Assembly: GCA_012519515.1 (NCBI GenBank)
Contig: JAAYQC010000098.1
Coordinates: forward strand, 1-39,834
Source: Bacteroidales bacterium
GTDB taxonomy: Bacteria; Bacteroidota; Bacteroidia; Bacteroidales; VadinHA17
Reading direction: 5' to 3'
DNA length: 39,834 nt
Shown here: positions 20,467 through 28,165 of the stretch, piece by piece
Numbering within the stretch: position 1 is the first letter of the stretch
Layout: each line of letters starts with the position of its first letter
Notes under the pieces: generated by a model
What the model was told of the DNA's origin: nothing
Seen by the model: only the letters and a program-made list of their open reading frames with translations
The model's database searches: none
Program-made: the position numbers and the translations under genes

Positions 20467-21783
20467 ATGGATACAAATGAAAAATATGCACTGGCCGATG
20501 ATGTCATAGAGCATGCCCTTAAAAGCGGAGCCGAACAGGTATCGGTTTCCGTTTATGACAACCGGAGCACTGAAATTGAGATCAGGGACCAGAAGATTGA
20601 CAGTCTGAAGGAATCAAACCAGGCCAGTCTTTCCATCAGCATTTATGTTGACAAGAAATTCTCTTCCCATTCGACCAACAGGATGAACAGGGAAGAACTT
20701 CACAGCTTTGTGGAGGAAGCCATTGAATCTACCCGCTTTCTTGCAGCCGACGAATACAGGTCGCTTCCCGATCCGGAACTTTATTATAAGGAAGGCGGTC
20801 CTTCCCTCAATGTTTTTGACGGCTCCATCGATTCGCTCGATGCAGCGACAAAGATCGGTCTTGCCAGAAAGGTGATGGAAGAAGCATACGGCAAGGATGA
20901 AAGGATACTGTCGGTAAGCTCATACTATTACGACAGCATTTACGGCGACATTATGGTCACCAGCAACGGTTTCAGGGGCAGCTCCTCAAAAACAGCTATA
21001 CAACTTGTTGCTGAGGTTTCGGTTAAAAGCAACACCGGAAGGCCGAATGCCTACTGGTATGAGACTCAGGTATTTTTTGACAAACTGAAGAAAGAGGGGA
21101 TAGGATCAAAAGCGCTTGAAAGAGCCCTCAGAAAATCGGATCCCATAAAGATAAATTCAGGATTGTACGAAGTGATAGTGGAAAACAGGGTTGCAGTAAA
21201 TCTTCTTTCACCTGTGTATGATTCTCTGACAGGATCGAGCCTCTACCAGAAACAATCGTTCCTGACCGGTATGCAGGGCAAACCGGTGGCATCAGAAATA
21301 CTCACCGTTTTCGACGATCCTCACATCCCGTCAGCACCGGGCTCGAGACTTTTCGATAATGAGGGATTGAAGTCAGTGAAACGCCCGATAATTGAAAAAG
21401 GAGTGCTGAAGGATTATTACATCGACACTTACTATGGCAAGAAACTTGGGATGAAACCCACATCGGGAAGCAGTTCCAACCTGGTTTTCGAAACAGGCAG
21501 CAGGAAACCCGAGGAAATGATTGCCTCAATGAAGAAAGGAGTTCTGATAACAGGTTTCATCGGAGGCAACTGCAACGGTTCTACCGGTGATTTCTCCTAT
21601 GGCATTGAAGGGTTCTACATTGAAAACGGAAATATTGTACATCCCGTCAATGAAATGAACATATCCGGCAATATGACCAGCTTCTGGTTCAATCTGAAGG
21701 AGATGGGAAGCGATATCAGGGAAGACGATTCCATAAGAATTCCTTCCATGCGCTTTGAAGGAGTTCAGCTTAGCGGGATCTGA
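20467..21783 (+). CDS. pmbA: PmbA/TldE-family protein, TldD partner
   Basis: A 438-residue protein of normal length for PmbA/TldE. It lacks the HExxxH motif, as expected for the non-catalytic TldE-type subunit. Recognisable parts are SVSVYDNRSTEIEIRDQK near residues 25-42, the central NLLSPVYDSLTG region, and a C-terminal IGGNCNGSTGDFSYGIEG. It begins directly with MDTNEKYALAD and has no signal peptide, unlike its TldD neighbour. The two genes form an operon ending at an intrinsic terminator at 21806-21836. If the subunits pair before export, PmbA could be carried through the Tat translocon with TldD; otherwise the two would be in different compartments. Confidence 0.92.
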   Translation: MDTNEKYALADDVIEHALKSGAEQVSVSVYDNRSTEIEIRDQKIDSLKESNQASLSISIYVDKKFSSHSTNRMNREELHSFVEEAIESTRFLAADEYRSLPDPELYYKEGGPSLNVFDGSIDSLDAATKIGLARKVMEEAYGKDERILSVSSYYYDSIYGDIMVTSNGFRGSSSKTAIQLVAEVSVKSNTGRPNAYWYETQVFFDKLKKEGIGSKALERALRKSDPIKINSGLYEVIVENRVAVNLLSPVYDSLTGSSLYQKQSFLTGMQGKPVASEILTVFDDPHIPSAPGSRLFDNEGLKSVKRPIIEKGVLKDYYIDTYYGKKLGMKPTSGSSSNLVFETGSRKPEEMIASMKKGVLITGFIGGNCNGSTGDFSYGIEGFYIENGNIVHPVNEMNISGNMTSFWFNLKEMGSDIREDDSIRIPSMRFEGVQLSGI

Positions 21784-21805
21784 CAGAATTCGAAATAAAG
21801 AAGAA

Positions 21806-21836
21806 ACCCGGGGGAAATCTCTTCCGGGTATCTTTT
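21806..21836 (+). terminator. Intrinsic terminator after pmbA
   Basis: Stem ACCCGGGGG (21806-21814) with CTTCCGGGT (21821-21829), nine pairs including two G-T, six-base loop, then ATCTTTT. The reverse strand also has a T-rich run beyond the stem, so it may also serve the convergent transporter gene. Confidence 0.65.
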
Positions 21837-23505
21837 ATACAAAAAGCAGAATTAGCAACTGTGCCATGAAGATTCTCAGGAACATCACGAGGGGGTAAAC
21901 AGTTGCATAGGCTACTGACGGAGCCTCGGAAGCGGCAATCCCGTTTGCATAGGCAAGGGCGGGAGGATCAGTCATGCTTCCCGAAAGCAGGCCGCAAATC
22001 TCGAAATAATTCCTCTTCAGAGAGATTCGTGCAAAAAAACCTGTAATCAGCAATGGCAGAACGGTTATCAGCGCACCGTATCCCATCCATATCAGCCCGT
22101 CGCCGGAAACCAGGGTGGGGATGAAATTCTCCCCCGACCTTATCCCGACACTGGCCAGGAACAAGACTATGCCAATCTCACGAAGCATCATGTTGGCGCT
22201 GGTGGTAGTATAGGAAACCAGAGAGAGCTTGTGCCCATACCTGCTCAGAAGGATTGCAACTATCAGCGGTCCGCCGGCAAGTCCAAGCTTAAGCGGATGA
22301 GCCATTCCGGGAATATTGACGGGTATGCTCCCAAGTATTACGCCAAGAAGGATTCCCACAAAAATCGGAATCAGGTTAGGCTCTTCAAGTCGTTTCATTG
22401 AATTGCCTATCTCCTTCGTCACTCTGGCAATCGACTTTTCATCTCCCACTACAGTTAGCCTGTCGCCCATCTGCAATTCCATCCTGGGATTGGGGATGAA
22501 TTCTATTCCTGACCTGTATATTCTTGTTATGTTTATGTTGAACCGGGTTCTCAGTCTGAGTGAACCAAGGCTTTTCCCGCTCACTTCCCTGTTTGTGACC
22601 AGAAGCCGTCGCGAGACCAGATTTCCCGATCTGGTCGACAGATCCATCCCACTGACTGAGCCGGTAAGCTGAAGTACCTTCCCTGCCATTTTCTTACTGG
22701 TAACAACAAGTATTATATCGCCTTCATGAATGACAGTATCCGATGAGGCAGAAATAAGATTCCCCCGGTGAAGCACCCTTGAGATAACAACACCTTCGCC
22801 AAGCATCTTTGCTATCTCCATAACTGACTTATTGAATATCAGGGGATTTGTAACAAGGATATTTAACTTTTCAGGGATGGCATCAGCAGGATGCAGTTCA
22901 TCTTCAAGAACTTCAAGCTCATGTTTCGTGTCGATCCCCAGTGTCTTTCTGATGAATATCATAGTGATAATAATCCCCAGCACCCCAAAAGGATAAGCCA
23001 CTGCATAGCCGAGTCCGATATCGGGAATCACTGCCCCTTCCGATCCTGACATCACATGTGCAAGGGCATTCTGGGCAGCTCCCAGACCAGGGGTATTAGT
23101 TACGGCTCCCGACATCACTCCAACAAGTTCCGGAACAGGTGTGCCCCAGACAAAATGTATGCCCAGGGTGGTAAGAACTCCCAGAACCACAATTGCCGTG
23201 GCCAGAAGGTTAAGCGTCAGGCCTCCTTTACGGAAAGATGAAAAAAAGCCCGGGCCAACCTGAAGACCTATGGAGAAAACAAAGAGGATAAGGCCAAAGT
23301 CCCTGATAAATTCTATTACCTGGTGGTTGGCAGTGAATCCCAGATGACCCATGAGGATTCCGGCGAACAGAACAAAAGTGATACCCAGCGAAACACCAAA
23401 TATTCTGATCTTGCCAAGGAAGATACCTGCAGCAATTATTATACTGTAAAGAATGATGGTATGAGCAACCGAATCATTCCAGAGCAATTCATAAAACCAT
23501 TCCAC
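21835..23505 (-). CDS. AspT/YidE-type transporter with two RCK_C domains
   Basis: A 556-residue inner-membrane protein that appears to start with GTG at 23505. The layout is the aspartate:alanine exchanger (AAE) family: an N-terminal membrane half (about 10-185), two cytoplasmic RCK_C/TrkA-C regulatory domains (about 212-285 and 300-370), and a C-terminal membrane half (about 375-556). The duplicated half-motifs are GAVTNTPGLGAAQNAL (133-148) and GSMTDPPALAYANGI. Members exchange dicarboxylates or amino acids, as AspT does; YidE/YbjL types have unknown substrates. It is 29 bases downstream of the PQQ-propeller gene and probably its operon partner. The substrate cannot be read from sequence. 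Confidence 0.88.
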   Translation of the reverse strand: MEWFYELLWNDSVAHTIILYSIIIAAGIFLGKIRIFGVSLGITFVLFAGILMGHLGFTANHQVIEFIRDFGLILFVFSIGLQVGPGFFSSFRKGGLTLNLLATAIVVLGVLTTLGIHFVWGTPVPELVGVMSGAVTNTPGLGAAQNALAHVMSGSEGAVIPDIGLGYAVAYPFGVLGIIITMIFIRKTLGIDTKHELEVLEDELHPADAIPEKLNILVTNPLIFNKSVMEIAKMLGEGVVISRVLHRGNLISASSDTVIHEGDIILVVTSKKMAGKVLQLTGSVSGMDLSTRSGNLVSRRLLVTNREVSGKSLGSLRLRTRFNINITRIYRSGIEFIPNPRMELQMGDRLTVVGDEKSIARVTKEIGNSMKRLEEPNLIPIFVGILLGVILGSIPVNIPGMAHPLKLGLAGGPLIVAILLSRYGHKLSLVSYTTTSANMMLREIGIVLFLASVGIRSGENFIPTLVSGDGLIWMGYGALITVLPLLITGFFARISLKRNYFEICGLLSGSMTDPPALAYANGIAASEAPSVAYATVYPLVMFLRIFMAQLLILLFV

Positions 23506-23534
23506 TCCGAAAGTATTAACCGATTAAACAATAA

Positions 23535-24820
23535 CTATTTCCCTATTCTGCAAATGTATTTTTCTGTCCTCACGATTACCGATTTCCCGATAAAGGCAGG
23601 TGTTCCCCATATCCCCGAATCCATCTGGAAAGAGGATACGATGTCCAGTTCGCGTCCGGTGCGTATTGCTGTCACATCTCCCTTAACCGAAAAAAACCAT
23701 ACAAGGTTATCGGCAATCACGGGTGAAGCATTATGGTCTGACCTGAGCCGATGAGACCAGATCTCCTTTCCCGTCGCGGCATCAATGCACATCATATAGT
23801 TTCTTGTGTTCATAGTATATATCAGTCCATCCTTTGCCACGGGAGTCAACATCTGTGTATGCGCCTGATCGTCGCGCTTCTTCCACAGGATATTCGTCGC
23901 GGTGATGTCACCCCTGCCGTCGGGATTGACAGCGAACATTTCGGTATATGTTCCTCCGCCTGGGCTGTTACCGAACCCGTATAAAAGAACACTTTTCCAT
24001 TCCACTCCACCGGCATGGGAACGGTTGACTCAGCCCCTCCGACAACCTGCCATACCTCTTTCCCGGTAAGGGGTTCATACGCGCAGCAAACTGCTGATCC
24101 GTTTGATATCAGAAGATCTTTTCCCTTGACATTGATGATCAGGGGTGTTACATAAGCTTTCTTCCCGATGTTGGCAAGGGCCTTATAGGGTTCCTCCGGC
24201 CTGTCTGTTCTCCACACCTGTTTTCCGGTAGCTTTGTCGAGCGCAACAATATACCTGACATCGGTTCCCTCGTAATGAAGAATAAGAAGATTCTTATAAA
24301 GGATCGGTGATGAGCCCGGACCCTGAACGTGGTTGCATTTCAGATCAGTACGTTTCCACACAACCGATCCGTCAGTGGTTCGGATACATGCAGTTCCCAG
24401 GCTGCCGAAATGTACATACACGAAATCCTTTTCTATGCAGGGTGTCGGGCTGGCATAGGTATTAATCCCGTGTTTGCCAATTCTTTCTTCAACTTCAAAC
24501 ACCTTTATATCATGCAGTATCTTTCCCGACCTGTTATCAATGCCGACTGCATAGAGTTCCCTGCCGTCGGGAGTGGCAGTAGTTATCCATACCTGGTTTC
24601 CAAAAACGACCGGGGATGAATGCCCGCTTCCGTGAATTTCCGTCTTCCATACGGTATTGCTTTCGTTCCATTCGACAGGAATATTTACGGCAGATGAAAT
24701 ACCGTTAAGCTTGCTTCCCCTGAATTGAGTCCAGTTAAGGTCCTGCGAACATGCCAGACCGGGCATTATCAATATTGTCAGACAGACGACAATCAGCGAA
24801 TGGAGCAGTTTATCTTTCAT
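23535..24820 (-). pseudogene. PQQ-type beta-propeller protein, frameshifted
   Basis: One gene of about 428 codons read in two frames. The 5' part (24820 to about 23979) has a signal peptide (cleavage near ACSQ) and WD-like PQQ-propeller blades such as DKATGKQVWR and EPLTGKEVWQ. The frame then breaks, and the 3' part continues in another frame down to 23535 with more blades (DAATGKEIWSHR). The homologous reading runs VEWNGKVFFYTG then GFGNSPGGGTYTEM. One extra base in the CCC run at 23976-23978 (GGG on the coding strand) would restore a single frame. Left unrepaired, the 5' frame ends at 23846. The break could be a real mutation or an assembly error. Related propellers are periplasmic scaffolds or quinoprotein-like proteins. 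Its start overlaps the end of the penicillin-binding protein gene by 11 bases. Confidence 0.8.
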
Positions 24821-27059
24821 ATCTTCTCTTTTTAAAAATATTCCTCATAATTCTGTTAACCCTTCTCTTAATTCTTCGTTCAGGAGTATCGTAATATTCC
24901 TTTTTATCCTTCTCAAAGATATCAATAATGATATCAAAAAAACTATCATCCCTGAAATCAGGACAGTCGAGGGCTCCTGCCAGATCGGGTGGAAGTTCCG
25001 GGAAAGTCTTTATCAGGGTTTCCCTGAGCTGACGGTTCTGCTTCACTTTTTTAAGTGTAAGTGCAACAAGCGGAAGAGCCAGGGCGCTTCCTGAACCGTT
25101 TGATCCGCTGTTGAAATGAATTGATCTGGATGAGGCTCCTGCCCTGGCAACCATCACTAATCCGGGATTGAATGCTGCAAACCAGGCATCAGCATAATCC
25201 TGCGATGTCCCTGTTTTACCTGCAAGCGGAAAATCGACGCCATAAACGCTGCTCATCGATACTCCGGTTCCTTCCCTTACAGCTTTCTGCAGCATTGCCG
25301 ACATCAGCTGGCTGGTTCGTTCAGTCATAATCCTGACTTTCTCTCCTGTTGTTTCCCTTGAATAGATTGTGTCTCCCGAATGAGTGATGATTGAAGTTAC
25401 GCACCATGGTCCCAGCCTGTAACCTCCATTGACAAATGATGAATAGGCTATTGCTACCTCCTTTATGCTACCCTCTGCAGTTCCAAGTGCAAGGGAAGGA
25501 GTGTTGACAAGCTCGAATGAAAAGCGCATCTTTCGCCACATCTCGTTGACCTTGTCAAATCCAAGTTCCAGAAATAGACTGAAGGTCGGAATGTTCATTG
25601 AACGGGCAAGAGCTCCCGACAGTGAATATTTTCCTCCATATGAATGATCAAAGTTCTCGGGACTCCAGTCTTCAAAGCCTGAGAGTTTTATGGAATCGTT
25701 GTCAAGATAGCGGCATGGTTCAAATCCATCCTCCAGTGCGGCGGAATACAGCACAGGCTTGAATACTGAAGCCAGCTGCCGGGTGGCCAGGACCTGGTCG
25801 TAGGGCTGGGTTTTGAAGTCTATCCCTCCCACCCAGGCTTTGACGCCGCCCGACTGCGGGTCCATAGCCATCAGGCCTGCATGGAGCAGGGTAAGCGAAT
25901 GCTTGAGGCTGTCCGATACCGATAGTGAATCGGTATAAGTGCCGTTCCAGTCAAATATCTCCTGAACTCTCATTTCAGAAGCTCTCTTCTCAAGTCCCAG
26001 TCTTACAAGCTCCCTGGAGGTCACCTGCCCAAGCGTCCGTCGCCCGGATGAGGTTTTGTACTGAGCATCAAGCCTTCGCTGCATTACCGGAAGATGCTCG
26101 CTGAAGGAACGGACCGCGTACTCCTGAAGAGCATAGTTCAGGGTGGTGGTTATCACAAGACCGTCTTTTTCAAGATCCGGGACACTTCCGTCGGGAGCCT
26201 TGATATGTTTCAGGATTTCTTCAGCCTCCTTCCTCACCTGAACGAGAAAGTAATCTGCTATGCCTTCGGAGCGGGCCTTGCGGCTGTAATCGATTACCAG
26301 GGGCAGAAGGGAAAGCGAATCTGCAGTCGCGGAATCGAAAAAATTATATTTCTTCATCTGGCTCAGGACCACATTACGCCTTGCCCTGGCGTTTTCAGGA
26401 TTCCGGCGCGGGTTATAGTAGGTATTGGCCTTCAGCATTCCCACCAGAACCGCCGATTCCCCGATGGAAAGATCGACGGTGGACTTGTTGAAGAACCGGG
26501 CTGATGCAGCTTCTATACCAAAAACATTTTCCCCGAAGGCAACCGTATTGAGGTAAAGCGTAAGAATTTCATTCTTGGTGTAAACCTTTTCGATACGCCT
26601 GGCCATAATTAATTCGCTGATCTTGTTGCTCAGTAGGGCCATAAAACCGCCGCTTGCCCGTCCGAACATGTTTTTTGCAAGCTGTTGGGTGATGGTGCTC
26701 CCTCCTCCCGAGCTTCGGTCGTTCATCAGCAATGATTTGAAAAGCACCCTCAGAAAACTTCTTGCGTCAGTCCCGTGATGATCGTAGAACCTGACGTCTT
26801 CCGTTGCTATCAGGGCATCGACAAGATGTTCCGGCAGCTGATCAAAAGAGATATTTGTCCGGTTTTCGTAGAAATATTTTCCGAGAAGCTGGCCGTCTTC
26901 CGACATTACTGAAGAGGCCGTGGCGTTTTTGAAATTCAGAAGCTCATTTTTGCTTTTAATCCTGTCCGACATTCCGGCGTATGCCACGACAAGCACTGCC
27001 AGAGTCAGCAGAAAAGCCGTCAGGAATATCCTGAATATGGTATTTCTGTCATTGCGCAT
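24810..27059 (-). CDS. Class A penicillin-binding protein (GT51 + transpeptidase)
   Basis: A 749-residue bifunctional cell-wall synthase. An N-terminal signal anchor (about residues 9-28) is followed by a glycosyltransferase 51 domain (about 55-230) with catalytic Glu 87 in TEDVRFYDHHG and the GGGSTITQQLAKNMF motif (118-132). The transpeptidase domain (about 390-640) has all three active-site motifs: SVFK (Ser 431), SMN (487-489) and KTGTS (615-619). The C-terminal 80 residues are highly charged. It polymerises lipid II and cross-links peptides outside the inner membrane. Its 3' end overlaps the PQQ-propeller start by 11 bases, suggesting translational coupling. Whether it is closer to PBP1A or PBP1C is not decided. 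Confidence 0.9.
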   Translation of the reverse strand: MRNDRNTIFRIFLTAFLLTLAVLVVAYAGMSDRIKSKNELLNFKNATASSVMSEDGQLLGKYFYENRTNISFDQLPEHLVDALIATEDVRFYDHHGTDARSFLRVLFKSLLMNDRSSGGGSTITQQLAKNMFGRASGGFMALLSNKISELIMARRIEKVYTKNEILTLYLNTVAFGENVFGIEAASARFFNKSTVDLSIGESAVLVGMLKANTYYNPRRNPENARARRNVVLSQMKKYNFFDSATADSLSLLPLVIDYSRKARSEGIADYFLVQVRKEAEEILKHIKAPDGSVPDLEKDGLVITTTLNYALQEYAVRSFSEHLPVMQRRLDAQYKTSSGRRTLGQVTSRELVRLGLEKRASEMRVQEIFDWNGTYTDSLSVSDSLKHSLTLLHAGLMAMDPQSGGVKAWVGGIDFKTQPYDQVLATRQLASVFKPVLYSAALEDGFEPCRYLDNDSIKLSGFEDWSPENFDHSYGGKYSLSGALARSMNIPTFSLFLELGFDKVNEMWRKMRFSFELVNTPSLALGTAEGSIKEVAIAYSSFVNGGYRLGPWCVTSIITHSGDTIYSRETTGEKVRIMTERTSQLMSAMLQKAVREGTGVSMSSVYGVDFPLAGKTGTSQDYADAWFAAFNPGLVMVARAGASSRSIHFNSGSNGSGSALALPLVALTLKKVKQNRQLRETLIKTFPELPPDLAGALDCPDFRDDSFFDIIIDIFEKDKKEYYDTPERRIKRRVNRIMRNIFKKRRYER

Positions 27060-27146
27060 AAAATGAGCTTAACCGTGAGATCCTCAATGTTCAGTCCGGT
27101 CTTGCCCCGGGGAACAGGACAGCCCTGTTGCGGCCCTGCCCTGGTA

Positions 27147-28109
27147 TCAAACAGCCTCTATTGTTGAAGGAGGCTTGGTGGTGATGTTGTATGTAACGCT
27201 CACCACGCCTGGCACCTTGTCAACAATGTCTGCAGCAAGCTTTTCAAGAACCTCGTAGGGTAGCCGTGTCGGGGAGGCAGTTCTGGCATCAACGCTGTCC
27301 CAGCATCTGACTTCGATCTGCCTTCCGAAATCGCGTTTCCTGTCTCGCATGCCCGTAACCCTGTCCTCATGTAGTATTGCCATATACTGGAAAGCTCCCC
27401 TTCCGCCGAGGATGCTCTCGACCACGGAAGTTGCCTTCCTGACGATTTCGAGTTTTTCATCTGTCACCTCTCCTATTATCCTTGCTGCAAGGCCGGGTCC
27501 GGGAAAGGGAATCCGAGCAAATATTTCCTCCGGTAAACCAAGGGCTTTACCCACAGCCCTTACGCCATCCTTTCTCAGCTGTATCAAAGGCTCAATAATC
27601 TGGTAGCCGAAAGTTTGCTGCGGATCTATTCCAAGCTGGGCAAATACATTGTGCTGTCTTTTTATTCCGGCAACCGTCTCATCTATATCGGTAAGGATGG
27701 TTCCCTGAAGAAGATGCCTGGCATTGCTTTCCCTTACTATTCTTCCAAAAACGTCCTTGTAGAAAGTCTGGGTAATTGCCTCCCTCTTCTTCTCAGGATC
27801 GCTTATCCCCCTGAGGGCATCGAGGAATTCCCTGCTGGCATCGACAATTTCAATATCAACACCCAGATTCCTGAAAATCCCTGCAATGAATTCGGCTTCT
27901 CCTTCGCGCATCAGGCCGTTCTGAATAAAGACTGTCCTCAGTTTCTTTCCCAGTGCCCTGTGCCCCAGCATTGTAACAACTGAGGAATCGACGCCGCCCG
28001 AAAGGGCATTGATGGCAATCCCGTCACCGACTGCAGCGGAGATTTCTCTTACCTTTTCATCTATGAATTTACCTTTATCAAGGTTTTCAAGCTTAATTTC
28101 ATTTACCAT
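27147..28109 (-). CDS. guaA: Stand-alone GMP-synthase-like ATP pyrophosphatase
   Basis: A 320-residue protein from ATG 28109; an upstream in-frame TTG at 28115 is less likely. It matches the C-terminal two-thirds of GMP synthase: P-loop SGGVDSS (37-43), VFIQNGLMREGEAEF, a RIPFPGPGLAARIIGEV motif in the dimerisation/XMP region, and the C-terminal KPPSTIEAV. The glutamine amidotransferase domain (about 190 residues) is absent. GMP synthase aminates XMP to GMP with ATP; a form without the glutaminase needs ammonia or a separate glutaminase subunit, as in archaea. Some usual residues differ: IKRQHNVFAQ replaces the SHHNVGGLP region and GTILTDIDET replaces GTxYPDVIES. It could be a paralogue with another substrate. 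It lies downstream of a TonB-dependent receptor on the same strand. Confidence 0.8.
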   Translation of the reverse strand: MVNEIKLENLDKGKFIDEKVREISAAVGDGIAINALSGGVDSSVVTMLGHRALGKKLRTVFIQNGLMREGEAEFIAGIFRNLGVDIEIVDASREFLDALRGISDPEKKREAITQTFYKDVFGRIVRESNARHLLQGTILTDIDETVAGIKRQHNVFAQLGIDPQQTFGYQIIEPLIQLRKDGVRAVGKALGLPEEIFARIPFPGPGLAARIIGEVTDEKLEIVRKATSVVESILGGRGAFQYMAILHEDRVTGMRDRKRDFGRQIEVRCWDSVDARTASPTRLPYEVLEKLAADIVDKVPGVVSVTYNITTKPPSTIEAV

Positions 28110-28127
28110 GTACAAAGGAATTAAAAT

Positions 28128-28136
28128 GCAAAAATA
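28128..28136 (-). promoter_or_regulatory. Candidate -7 element (TATTTTTGC) before guaA-like gene
   Basis: On the minus strand TATTTTTGC matches TAnnTTTG with a following C, 18 bases before the ATG at 28109. A TTG lies about 23 bases further upstream. A Fur-like palindrome (28132-28146) overlaps it. Confidence 0.45.
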
Positions 28137-28146
28137 ATGATTATCA
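28132..28146 (-). promoter_or_regulatory. Fur-box-like sequence overlapping the promoter
   Basis: TGATAATCATTATTT on the minus strand matches 13 of 15 positions of the Fur 7-1-7 site TGATAATnATTATCA. It overlaps the -7 element, so binding would repress. A chance match in AT-rich DNA is possible. Confidence 0.3.
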
Positions 28147-28165
28147 TCTCCCGCCGGGCCAAAGT

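Noticed and set aside
27113-27129. AACAGG-ACAGC-CCTGTT hairpin between the guaA-like and penicillin-binding protein genes
   Set aside because: Six pairs only and no T-run on the minus strand, so not a supportable terminator.
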